A stretch of DNA of 6,878 nucleotides from Nitrospira sp. GTDB lineage: Bacteria; Nitrospirota; Nitrospiria; Nitrospirales; Nitrospiraceae. Of this stretch, positions 1 through 6,398 are shown one piece after another. Both the position numbers and the translations under genes were made by a program. The notes under the pieces are model-generated. The model saw only the letters and a list, made by a program, of their open reading frames with translations. It was not told the DNA's origin and did not search any database. Every line of letters starts with the position of its first letter. Position 1 is the stretch's first letter. The stretch spans positions 9,628-16,505 of the forward strand of contig SWDL01000389.1 in NCBI GenBank assembly GCA_005116795.1, given 5' to 3'.

Positions 1-1
1 G

Positions 2-565
2 TTGGACCTTCCTCGCTTTACCCTGATCGGAGCGACCACCCGGGCGGGCGCGCTGACCTCTCCACTCCGCGAGCGGTTCGGTCTGGTGAACCGCCTGGAC
101 TTCTACACGCCGGATCAATTGCAGAAAATCGTGACCCGGTCTGCCGGCCTCTTGGAGGTGCCCATTGAATGGGACGGCGCCGCCGAGATTGCCCGACGCG
201 CCCGCGGGACCCCGCGCATCGCCAACCGCCTGGTCCGGCGGGTCCGGGACTTTGCCCAGGTGAAGGCCGAGGGGCGGATCACGCTGACGGTCGCGCAGGA
301 AGCCCTGGTCTGGCTCGGCATCGATGCCGCGGGACTCGATGAGATGGACCGGAAAATTCTCGAAACCATCATCGAGAAGTTCGGAGGCGGTCCTGTTGGG
401 GTTGAGGCTATGGCCGCTGCGGTCAACGAGGAAAAAACGACCCTCGAGGACGTCTACGAGCCCTATCTCATGCAATCCGGCTATCTGGAACGCACGGCCC
501 GCGGGCGGCAGGCGACCGCGTTGAGCTACCAACACCTCGGCAAACCCAAAGTGACGCTCTTGTAG
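2..565 (+). CDS. ruvB: Holliday junction branch migration ATPase RuvB, C-terminal part (5' end outside window)
   Basis: RuvB is the hexameric AAA+ motor that, with RuvA, drives branch migration of Holliday junctions during recombination and repair. About 187 residues are present, against a usual length near 335-345, so the Walker A and B region lies left of the window. The visible part begins at the sensor 1 region (GATTRAG, fragment residues 10-16). It continues with SPLRERFG (20-27), which holds the region of the arginine finger, and the sensor 2 motif RGTPRIANR (68-76). After this comes the winged-helix DNA-binding domain, with FGGGPVG and the EPYLMQSGYLERTARGR block. The frame ends at TAG 563-565. 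The TTG at position 2 is an internal leucine codon, not a start. The match to RuvB runs along the whole fragment with no break. A 248-base gap separates it from pheA, so it may belong to a different transcript. Confidence 0.96.
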   Translation: MDLPRFTLIGATTRAGALTSPLRERFGLVNRLDFYTPDQLQKIVTRSAGLLEVPIEWDGAAEIARRARGTPRIANRLVRRVRDFAQVKAEGRITLTVAQEALVWLGIDAAGLDEMDRKILETIIEKFGGGPVGVEAMAAAVNEEKTTLEDVYEPYLMQSGYLERTARGRQATALSYQHLGKPKVTLL

Positions 566-603
566 CCTCCCGTCCTCGTTTTCGGGCTCTTCCGGTGTTC
601 GTG

Positions 604-671
604 TAGGTTCTGACAGGACGGCAGACCTCTGCCTGACGGGTGAACCTATGGGGCCTCCTGAACGGTCCTGT
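604..671 (+). other. Candidate structured RNA region with nested and crossing complementary arms
   Basis: Two perfect 7-base complementary pairs lie close together after ruvB: TAGGTTC (604-610) with GAACCTA (642-648), and ACAGGAC (613-619) with GTCCTGT (665-671). They cross each other, so they could form a pseudoknot or two alternative folds. Between them sits the short inverted repeat GGCAGA/TCTGCC (620-625 and 628-633). The second right arm is followed by a T-rich stretch (671-678, TTTCGTTT), vaguely terminator-like but not a clean intrinsic terminator. It could be the 3' end of the ruvB transcript or, if transcription starts upstream, a pheA leader. I recognise no known riboswitch or T-box, and no Phe-rich leader peptide is visible. 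Confidence 0.3.
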
Positions 672-712
672 TTCGTTTCCCGAGCAACCCCCCCAATCCC
701 GTTGAGAATCCA

Positions 713-741
713 TGCAATTTTCTCCATCCTTACGGTATGAT
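713..741 (+). promoter_or_regulatory. Weak candidate promoter upstream of pheA
   Basis: TATGAT at 736-741 matches the sigma-70 -10 consensus at five of six positions. It lies in the AT-richest part of the gap between ruvB and pheA. At 17-base spacing the -35 position (713-718, TGCAAT) is poor. A better -35-like hexamer, TTGAGA (702-707), is 28 bases away, too far for a normal pair. The location is sensible for a promoter driving the aromatic operon, but the sequence support is thin. Confidence 0.2.
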
Positions 742-750
742 TTTCATCTT

Positions 751-763
751 GCCTCTTAGAGGC
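751..763 (+). other. Small hairpin upstream of pheA
   Basis: GCCTC (751-755) and GAGGC (759-763) form a perfect 5-base inverted repeat with a TTA loop. The AGAGG at 758-762, which would otherwise serve as a Shine-Dalgarno for a GTG at 772, lies in the loop and right arm. This argues mildly that translation begins at the later start near 814. No T-tract follows, so it is not a terminator. Confidence 0.3.
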
Positions 764-802
764 TTCAGGCGGTGCGATCGTCCGTCCAGTCGGATGACCA
801 CC

Positions 803-810
803 GGGGGGAA
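803..810 (+). promoter_or_regulatory. Ribosome binding site supporting the pheA start at GTG 814
   Basis: GGGGGGAA at 803-810 is purine-only and ends three bases before GTG 814; its first G block is about seven bases from the start. It favours 814 (or the adjoining TTG 817) over the upstream in-frame GTG at 772. Confidence 0.45.
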
Positions 811-813
811 TTC

Positions 814-1893
814 GTGTTGGCCAGAGACATCCACTCCTATCGAACCGAGATTGATCGGATCGACGACGAGATCCTCCGGCTCTTGAACGAGCGCTCCAAG
901 AGCGTGCTCGAGATCGGCCGGCTCAAACGCCTATCCGACGGCGGCGCGAATCTGCACACGCCGGCCCGGGAAGCCGCCATCCTCGATCGCCTCATGAAGC
1001 AGAACGCCGGGCCCTTTCCGAATGAGGCCATTCGGCCTGTCTATCGGGAAATCATGTCGGCCTCGCTCTCCCTGGAAGGCCCCCAGCGCGTGGCCTACTT
1101 GGGCCCCCGCGCCACCTTCACCCATCTGGCCTCCATGAAGCAGTTCGGCGAGTCGGCTCACTATGTCCCGGTCACCGGCATCAAGGACGTGTTCAGCGAA
1201 GTGGAGCGTGGCCGGGCGCACTTCGGGGTCGTTCCCATCGAGAACTCGACCGAAGGCGTGGTCAACCACACGCTGGACATGTTCATCGACTCCACGCTGG
1301 TGATCTACGGGGAAGTGCTGCAGGAGATCTCGCATCAGCTTCTGTCGAAATCCGAGCGTGTGGAGGAGATCAAGAAAATCTATTCGCACCCTCATGCCAT
1401 TGCGCAGTGCCGGAACTGGTTGGAGACCCACCTGCCCCACGTGCCCCTCGCCGAGGTCGCCAGCACCGCGCGAGCCGCGGAGTTGTGCGGGGACGATCCC
1501 TCCGCGGCGGCGATCGCCTCCGAGTTGGCCGCGCAGTTGTACGGTCTCAAGGTGCTCCGGAGCCGCATTGAGGACAACACGAACAACTTCACCCGATTCC
1601 TGGTCCTTGCGCAAAAGGCCCCCGAACGGACCGGCAAGGATAAGACCTCGCTGATGCTGTCGGTGAAGGACAAGGTCGGCGCGCTCTATGATCTCCTCAG
1701 GCCCTTCGCCTCCCTGGGGCTCAACATGACGAAGATCGAGTCCCGACCATCACGCCGCAAGGCCTGGGAATATCTCTTCTTCGTCGACATTGAGGGCCAT
1801 GTGGATGAAGATCGGGTGAAGAAAGCCCTGGAAGAAATCAAGAGCCGCTGTCTGTTCATGAAAATCCTGGGATCGTATCCGTCACACACATGA
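814..1893 (+). CDS. pheA: P-protein: bifunctional chorismate mutase / prephenate dehydratase
   Basis: This cytosolic enzyme converts chorismate to prephenate and then to phenylpyruvate, the committed steps to phenylalanine. From GTG 814 it has 359 residues, normal for the family. Residues 5-90 are an AroQ-type chorismate mutase helix bundle, with R10, R27, K38 and a PAREAAIL segment (R52, E53) at the expected catalytic places. Residues about 92-270 are the prephenate dehydratase domain: it opens with YLGPRATFTH, contains PIENSTEG, and ends in NNFTRF, whose T260 is the family's catalytic threonine. Residues about 280-355 are an ACT domain with GALYDLL and ESRP (309-312), the phenylalanine-binding motifs, so feedback inhibition by phenylalanine is expected. 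An in-frame GTG at 772 would add 14 residues, but those do not look like part of the fold. The gene heads the aromatic operon. Confidence 0.95.
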   Translation: MLARDIHSYRTEIDRIDDEILRLLNERSKSVLEIGRLKRLSDGGANLHTPAREAAILDRLMKQNAGPFPNEAIRPVYREIMSASLSLEGPQRVAYLGPRATFTHLASMKQFGESAHYVPVTGIKDVFSEVERGRAHFGVVPIENSTEGVVNHTLDMFIDSTLVIYGEVLQEISHQLLSKSERVEEIKKIYSHPHAIAQCRNWLETHLPHVPLAEVASTARAAELCGDDPSAAAIASELAAQLYGLKVLRSRIEDNTNNFTRFLVLAQKAPERTGKDKTSLMLSVKDKVGALYDLLRPFASLGLNMTKIESRPSRRKAWEYLFFVDIEGHVDEDRVKKALEEIKSRCLFMKILGSYPSHT

Positions 1894-1897
1894 ATCT

Positions 1898-1965
1898 CGT
1901 GAACCGTGAAGCGTCGGAGCGGAGAGCATCGTGCTTGCGTGTCACGCGTCACGCTGCACGGGTGT
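1898..1965 (+). repeat. Degenerate heptamer repeats in inverted arms between pheA and hisC
   Basis: Two 7-base units, CGTGAAC and CGTGAAG, stand in tandem at 1898-1911. After about 26 bases come CGTGTCA, CGCGTCA, CGCTGCA and CGGGTGT in register at 1938-1965. GTCACGC is also exactly duplicated at 1941-1954. The reverse complement of 1938-1953 matches 1898-1913 at 12 of 16 positions, with the CGTGA core kept in each unit. The arms could fold into a stem with the intervening DNA as loop. It fills most of the 78-base gap, and there is no T-tract. It may be a decayed copy of a dispersed intergenic repeat, but its function is unknown. Confidence 0.4.
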
Positions 1966-1971
1966 GAAGTC

Positions 1972-3051
1972 ATGCCACTCAAGGTTCACCCTGATATAGC
2001 GAGTCTGTCGCCGTACGTCCCCGGAAAACCAGTGGAAGAATTGGAACGGGAACTTGGGATCGCCAAGGCGATCAAGCTCGCGTCAAATGAAAACCCCCTG
2101 GGGCCGTCTCCGAAGGCGGTCTCGGTACTCGATCACGCTGCGCGGACGCTCCACCGCTATCCCGACGGCGGCGCGCATGCGCTGCGCGCCGCCCTCGCGC
2201 AACGATTCAAAGTGACGCCGGATCATGTCATCCTGGGCAACGGCTCCGATGAACTCATCGGGCTCCTGGCTCGGACGTTCCTGGCTCCTGGCGACGAGGC
2301 CGTCATGGCCTCGCAGACCTTCGTCATCTATAAGATGGAGGTCACCGCTGCCCATGGCGTGCCCGTCGTGGTGCCCATGCAGGACTGGCGACACGATCTG
2401 CCGGCCATGGCCCGCGCGATCACGAACCGGACCAAGCTCCTGTTCGTCTGTAACCCGAACAATCCGACGGGCACCATGGTCACCGCCCCCGACGTCGAGG
2501 CCCTGATGGCCCATGTGCCGGATCACACCGTCGTCGTGTTCGACGAAGCCTACTATGAGTATGTGCGGGACCAGGAGTTTCCGGACTCTCTCCGGTACGT
2601 GAACCAGAATCGCCCTGTCATCACGCTGAGAACCTTCTCGAAGATCTATGGATTGGCAGGGCTTCGGATCGGCTATGGCATCACGACGCCCGAGATGACC
2701 GACTATCTCAACCGGATCAGGCCGCCGTTTAACGCCAACAGCATGGCCCAGGCCGCGGCACTGGCCGCCCTCGACGATGAGCACCATCTCCGGGCCAGTC
2801 GCAGCTTGAATGAAACCGAGCGGCCTCTCGTGGAGGACGGGCTCAGACGTCTCGGCCTCCGGCCCGTTCCTAGTCAGACGAATTTTCTGTTTTTCAACGT
2901 CGGTCGAGACGGCCGGGAGGTCTTCGACGCCCTCTTGAGAGAGGGCGTCATCGTCCGGCACATCGAGGGCCCGATGATCCGGGTGACGATCGGATTGCCG
3001 GAAGAGAATCGTCGGTTTCTCGCGGCATTGACATCCATCCTGGGCCGATGA
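1972..3051 (+). CDS. hisC: HisC-like PLP-dependent aminotransferase (histidinol-phosphate / aromatic type)
   Basis: This is a fold-type I, class I/II aminotransferase of the HisC family, 359 residues from ATG 1972, a typical length. Visible signatures are SNENPLGPSP near the N-terminus, HRYPDG, the cofactor-binding GNGSDEL, NPNNPTG (161-167), DEAYYEY (D191 to the pyridine nitrogen), SKIYGLAGLRIGY with K224 as the Schiff-base lysine, and R337, which should bind the substrate carboxylate. The family covers histidinol-phosphate aminotransferase and broader enzymes acting on phenylpyruvate and 4-hydroxyphenylpyruvate. Lying between pheA and aroF/tyrA, it probably makes phenylalanine and tyrosine, perhaps in addition to its histidine role. 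Sequence alone does not settle the substrate, so the symbol is a family label. A GTG at 1906 is in frame, but the 22 extra residues would read through the repeat region and look non-coding. The Shine-Dalgarno before 1972 is weak. Confidence 0.9.
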   Translation: MPLKVHPDIASLSPYVPGKPVEELERELGIAKAIKLASNENPLGPSPKAVSVLDHAARTLHRYPDGGAHALRAALAQRFKVTPDHVILGNGSDELIGLLARTFLAPGDEAVMASQTFVIYKMEVTAAHGVPVVVPMQDWRHDLPAMARAITNRTKLLFVCNPNNPTGTMVTAPDVEALMAHVPDHTVVVFDEAYYEYVRDQEFPDSLRYVNQNRPVITLRTFSKIYGLAGLRIGYGITTPEMTDYLNRIRPPFNANSMAQAAALAALDDEHHLRASRSLNETERPLVEDGLRRLGLRPVPSQTNFLFFNVGRDGREVFDALLREGVIVRHIEGPMIRVTIGLPEENRRFLAALTSILGR

Positions 3052-3063
3052 AGTCGGAGGAGC

Positions 3064-3067
3064 GAGG
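3064..3067 (+). promoter_or_regulatory. Ribosome binding site of aroF
   Basis: GAGG at 3064-3067 lies six bases before ATG 3074. A second purine block, GGAGG at 3056-3060, is just upstream and too distant to be optimal. Both fall in the 22-base gap after the hisC stop codon. Confidence 0.5.
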
Positions 3068-3073
3068 CACATT

Positions 3074-4087
3074 ATGATCATCGTGTTGAAGCCGGAAGCA
3101 ACGGAGCGCGACGTCGACCACATTCTGGATCGACTGCGGGAACTGGGATTGAAGTCGCACATTTCGCAAGGCGCGGAACGGACCATTATCGGAGTGATCG
3201 GGGACGACCGGATTCTCCAGAATCAGCCGCTCACGGCCTTCCCAGGCGTCGAGAGCGTCACGCCGATTCTGGCGCCTTGGAAGTTGGTCAGTCGTGAATT
3301 CCGCAAAGACGATACGGTCATTGAGGTCAACGGGGTCAAGGTCGGCGGCAAGAAGGTCGTGATCATGGCCGGGCCCTGCGCCGTGGAAAAACTCGAGCTC
3401 ACGGTCGGGATCGCCCATGAAGTGAAGGGGGCCGGCGCGAGCATCTTGCGCGGCGGGGCCTACAAACCACGGACGTCTCCCTATTCCTTCCAGGGCGTGG
3501 GACGCGAAGGCCTGGACTATCTTCTGGAGGCCAAGAAACAAACGGGGCTGCCCGTCGTCAGCGAGATTCTGGATACGCGGGATATCGAACTCTTTCTCGA
3601 GAAGGCGGATATTATTCAGATCGGCGCGCGCAACATGCAGAATTTCGAGCTCCTGAAGGAAGTCGGCGCCTATGACAAGCCGGTCCTCCTCAAGCGCGGC
3701 CTGTCGGCCACCATCAAGGAGTTTCTGCTCTCGGCGGAGTACATCATGTCGCGCGGGAACCGGAACGTGATGCTGTGCGAGCGGGGCATTCGCACGTTCG
3801 AAACTCAGTATCGGAACACGCTGGACCTGGCCGCCATCCCCACCTTGAAGGAACTGTCCCATCTGCCCGTCATCGTCGATCCGAGCCACGCCACGGGCCG
3901 ATGGAACCTGGTCGCGCCGATGTCCAAAGCCGCGATCGCCGCGGGCGCCGACGGACTTCTGATCGAAGTCCATTCCAATCCGGAATGTGCCCTCTGTGAC
4001 GGGGAAGAATCGATCAAGCCCTCCAAATTTAAGGAACTCATGCGCGACCTTCGAAAAATCGGCGAAGCGGTCGGGCGCGAGATTTAA
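3074..4087 (+). CDS. aroF: 3-deoxy-7-phosphoheptulonate (DAHP) synthase, type I-beta with N-terminal ferredoxin-like domain
   Basis: It condenses phosphoenolpyruvate with erythrose 4-phosphate to DAHP, the entry step of the shikimate pathway. The 337 residues comprise an N-terminal ferredoxin-like domain (about 1-70, opening MIIVLKPEAT) and a TIM barrel. The family's metal ligands are all present: C102 in GPCAVE, H272 in DPSHATG, E298 in IEVHSNPE and D309 in LCDGEES. Y130-K131-P132-R133 starts the KPRTSPYSF substrate-binding block, and IQIGARNMQNF is intact. As I recall them, these numbers equal those of the Thermotoga maritima enzyme, in which the N-terminal domain mediates tyrosine feedback inhibition; similar control is likely here. 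The gene begins 22 bases after hisC and ends 5 bases before tyrA, so translation is probably coupled. The symbol follows common usage for this type; aroG is also used. Confidence 0.95.
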   Translation: MIIVLKPEATERDVDHILDRLRELGLKSHISQGAERTIIGVIGDDRILQNQPLTAFPGVESVTPILAPWKLVSREFRKDDTVIEVNGVKVGGKKVVIMAGPCAVEKLELTVGIAHEVKGAGASILRGGAYKPRTSPYSFQGVGREGLDYLLEAKKQTGLPVVSEILDTRDIELFLEKADIIQIGARNMQNFELLKEVGAYDKPVLLKRGLSATIKEFLLSAEYIMSRGNRNVMLCERGIRTFETQYRNTLDLAAIPTLKELSHLPVIVDPSHATGRWNLVAPMSKAAIAAGADGLLIEVHSNPECALCDGEESIKPSKFKELMRDLRKIGEAVGREI

Positions 4088-4092
4088 GTCGT

Positions 4093-5028
4093 ATGGCGTC
4101 CCACCCCATCGCATCGCCTGCTCCCGCCCCCGCGCCTTCCTCGCCGCCGACTCCTCCTCCCGTCCACTTTGGAAAAGGCGCCAGCATCGGCGTGGGCCTC
4201 ATCGGCGGATCGCTCGGCATGGTGCTCACGCACGAGCAGATGGCCGATGAGATCGTCGGGATCGGACGGCGCGTCGAGAACCTGAAAACCGCCGTGGCCC
4301 TCGGGGCCATTCATCGCTATGTCACGGACTCCCAGGAGGGCATTCGAGACGCCGACCTCATCGTCCTGGCCACGCCGGTGGATACCTATGAGCGCCAGGT
4401 GCGGGCCTGGAGGCCGTGGCTCCATCCCGGCGCCATCGTGACGGATGTCGGAAGCGTCAAGGGCGCGCTTGTGGAACGCGTGGAACAGCTCCTGCCTTCG
4501 GGCATCCGGTTCGTGGGCGCCCATCCGATTGCCGGTCGCGAAAAGACCGGCGTCGCCGCCGGGTCACTCACCTTGTTTCGGCAGGCCCGCTGCATTCTCA
4601 CCCCGACCGCGACCACTGACGCCGCCGCACTCCAGCAGATTCGCGCGATGTGGGAGCAGGCCGGATCCACCGTCCTCACGATGGACCCGCATCTCCATGA
4701 TCGTGTCCTCGGCGCCGTCAGTCATCTGCCGCATGTCGTCGCCTTTGGTTTGATCAACGCCCTCACGGAGATTCAGCGACGCGCGACGCCCGAGGTGGAT
4801 CTGCTCACTTACGGGGGCGGGGGTCTGCGGGACACCACCAGGATCGCAGGCAGCTCTCCCGAGATGTGGCGGGACATCTGCGTGTGGAACAAAGACAACC
4901 TCGTAGACATGCTGGGCGACTTTGAAGAGCAGATCCGGCGCCTGAAGCACTTGATTAAGAACGGAGACGGTGTCTCGATCGAGCGTGAATTTGAGCGGGC
5001 TAAGACCGTGCGTGAACGGCTCCGGTGA
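4093..5028 (+). CDS. tyrA: TyrA: prephenate/arogenate dehydrogenase
   Basis: TyrA oxidatively decarboxylates prephenate (or arogenate) on the way to tyrosine. The protein has 311 residues. Residues 1-23 are a Pro/Ala/Ser-rich tail not expected in the fold. The Rossmann loop GVGLIGGS (33-40) follows. The second strand ends in GIGRR (56-60) rather than a glycine followed by Asp, which suggests NADP+ rather than NAD+. Catalytic and binding residues known from the Aquifex TyrA are all recognisable: S121 in DVGSVKG, H144 and E150 in HPIAGREK, H211 and H214 in SHLPH, D247 and R250 in RDTTRIA. The C-terminal part is the usual helical dimerisation domain. There is no ACT domain and no fused chorismate mutase, so tyrosine control must act elsewhere or directly. 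The histidine of SHLPH favours prephenate as substrate. It starts 5 bases after aroF, with a weak ribosome binding site. Confidence 0.93.
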   Translation: MASHPIASPAPAPAPSSPPTPPPVHFGKGASIGVGLIGGSLGMVLTHEQMADEIVGIGRRVENLKTAVALGAIHRYVTDSQEGIRDADLIVLATPVDTYERQVRAWRPWLHPGAIVTDVGSVKGALVERVEQLLPSGIRFVGAHPIAGREKTGVAAGSLTLFRQARCILTPTATTDAAALQQIRAMWEQAGSTVLTMDPHLHDRVLGAVSHLPHVVAFGLINALTEIQRRATPEVDLLTYGGGGLRDTTRIAGSSPEMWRDICVWNKDNLVDMLGDFEEQIRRLKHLIKNGDGVSIEREFERAKTVRERLR

Positions 5029-5059
5029 TCCGGGCAGGCCCGCAGGCAGGCATGAGTCG

Positions 5060-6397
5060 ATGAACGAGACCGGCACACCGCAGACCACCGCATCGTTGAC
5101 CCTCTCGCCTGGGGGTCCACTGCGCGGCAGCGTCGTGGTCCCCGGTGATAAGTCCATCACGCATCGGGCCGTGATCTTGAGCGCCCTGGCAGAGGGGAGC
5201 ACCGTGATCACCGGCTATGGCCGTGGCGAAGACTGCCTCAACACCATGCGGGCCTTCCGGTCGATGGGCATTGCCATTGAGGAACAGCCGGATCGACTCC
5301 GGGTCTCCGGGAAAGGCCTCTGGGGGCTGACAGAGTCGACCACCGTGATCGACTGCGGGAATTCGGGAACCGGCATTCGTCTGCTCACGGGCCTGTTGGC
5401 CGGACAGGACTTCTTCTCAATTCTGACGGGCGACGAGTCGGTCCGCCGGAGACCGATGGGGCGCATCGTCAAGCCGCTGAGACAGATGGGCGCGTCGATC
5501 GCCGGACGAAAGGGCGGTGAGCTGGCCCCACTCGCCGTCACGGGCACGCGGCTCAGGGGCATGGCCTACGTCTCGCCGGTGGCGAGCGCGCAAGTCAAGT
5601 CCTCCCTCCTGCTGGCGGGACTGTTTGCCGAAGGCAAGACCACGATCACGGAGCCCAGCCTCTCGCGGGACCATACGGAGCGGATGTTCGGGTTTTTCGG
5701 CATCCCATTTGAACAACAGGGTTTGTCCGTGACGATGACCGGCCGGTCACCTTCTGGATGGCCGGGCAAACCGAATCTCAGGGTACCGGGAGATATCTCG
5801 GCTGCAGCCTTCTTCCTGGTCGGCGGTTCAGTGGTGCCCGGATCCGATCTCACCATCCGGGAGGTCGGCATCAACGCCACCAGGTCCGGCGTGCTGGATG
5901 TGCTCACGGCGATGGGGGCGAAGATCGACATCCTGAATCCTCGTGACGAAGCTGGAGAGCCGGTGGCCGATCTCAGGGTCCAGGCGGCCAGTCTCCACGG
6001 TGTGACGATCGGCGGAGCGTTGATCCCTCGGACGATCGACGAGATCCCGATCCTCTGTGTCGCGGCGGGCTTCGCGCAGGGGACCACGATGATCACCGGA
6101 GCCGGTGAACTGCGGGTCAAGGAAAGCGATCGGATCGCCGCCATCGCCGCCGCACTGAAGAAATTGGGCGTCGTGGTCACGGAACAACCGGACGGGCTGA
6201 CCATTGCCGGCATCGGCGGAGCCGCAGGGCGCCGCTTTACAGGTACGGCCTGCCGGAGCTATGGAGACCATCGCATTGCCATGTCGCTGGCGATTGCGTC
6301 GCTGGTGTCCGACGCGCCCATTCACATCGATGATGCGGCTTGCATCGAGACATCTTTCCCGTCATTTGAATCCAAGCTGTTGGAATTATTGACTTAA
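5060..6397 (+). CDS. aroA: 5-enolpyruvylshikimate-3-phosphate synthase (EPSP synthase)
   Basis: It transfers the enolpyruvyl group of phosphoenolpyruvate to shikimate 3-phosphate, the penultimate step to chorismate and the target of glyphosate. The 445 residues from ATG 5060 fit the family. Key sites are K31 in PGDKSITHR, NSGTG (101-105), SAQVK (176-180), RDHTE (203-207), NATR (272-275), D327 in IDEIPIL and E355 in RVKESDR. D327 and E355 match the E. coli pair D313/E341, with the same 28-residue spacing. The motif set is that described for class II EPSP synthases, the group with many glyphosate-tolerant members. G103 takes the place of E. coli Gly96, which is Ala in the CP4 enzyme, so tolerance cannot be assumed. 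It starts 31 bases after tyrA. In-frame sequence extends upstream into tyrA to 4970, but those residues are not EPSP synthase-like. The stop TAA lies next to cmk. Confidence 0.95.
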   Translation: MNETGTPQTTASLTLSPGGPLRGSVVVPGDKSITHRAVILSALAEGSTVITGYGRGEDCLNTMRAFRSMGIAIEEQPDRLRVSGKGLWGLTESTTVIDCGNSGTGIRLLTGLLAGQDFFSILTGDESVRRRPMGRIVKPLRQMGASIAGRKGGELAPLAVTGTRLRGMAYVSPVASAQVKSSLLLAGLFAEGKTTITEPSLSRDHTERMFGFFGIPFEQQGLSVTMTGRSPSGWPGKPNLRVPGDISAAAFFLVGGSVVPGSDLTIREVGINATRSGVLDVLTAMGAKIDILNPRDEAGEPVADLRVQAASLHGVTIGGALIPRTIDEIPILCVAAGFAQGTTMITGAGELRVKESDRIAAIAAALKKLGVVVTEQPDGLTIAGIGGAAGRRFTGTACRSYGDHRIAMSLAIASLVSDAPIHIDDAACIETSFPSFESKLLELLT

Positions 6398-6398
6398 T

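Noticed and set aside
566..590. Possible ruvB terminator with arms CCCG and CGGG
   Set aside because: The stem is only four base pairs with a ten-base loop and no following T-run.
737..910. ATG 737 as the start of a pheA leader peptide
   Set aside because: The frame runs into pheA out of frame and is not enriched in phenylalanine, so it does not resemble an attenuation leader.
931..1614. Minus-strand open frame of 227 codons inside pheA
   Set aside because: It is a codon-bias shadow of the dehydratase domain, with no plausible protein features.
2083..3186. Long open frame on the minus strand (about 367 codons) opposite the aminotransferase
   Set aside because: It is antisense to a clear HisC-family gene; GC-rich codon use leaves the opposite frame open. 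The translation is rich in Arg, His, Gly and Asp and has no recognisable domain.
2948..4114. Long open frame on the minus strand (about 388 codons) opposite DAHP synthase
   Set aside because: It mirrors aroF, whose metal ligands and motifs are all intact. The antisense product shows no family motif and spans the gene boundary with hisC.
4970..5059. Upstream in-frame extension of aroA overlapping the end of tyrA
   Set aside because: The 30 extra residues do not resemble EPSP synthase, and ATG 5060 gives the normal family N-terminus.
5052..5063. Tiny ATG-AGT-CGA-TGA frame overlapping the aroA start
   Set aside because: Three codons are too few to call a leader peptide. The overlap with ATG 5060 could arise by chance in this short gap.
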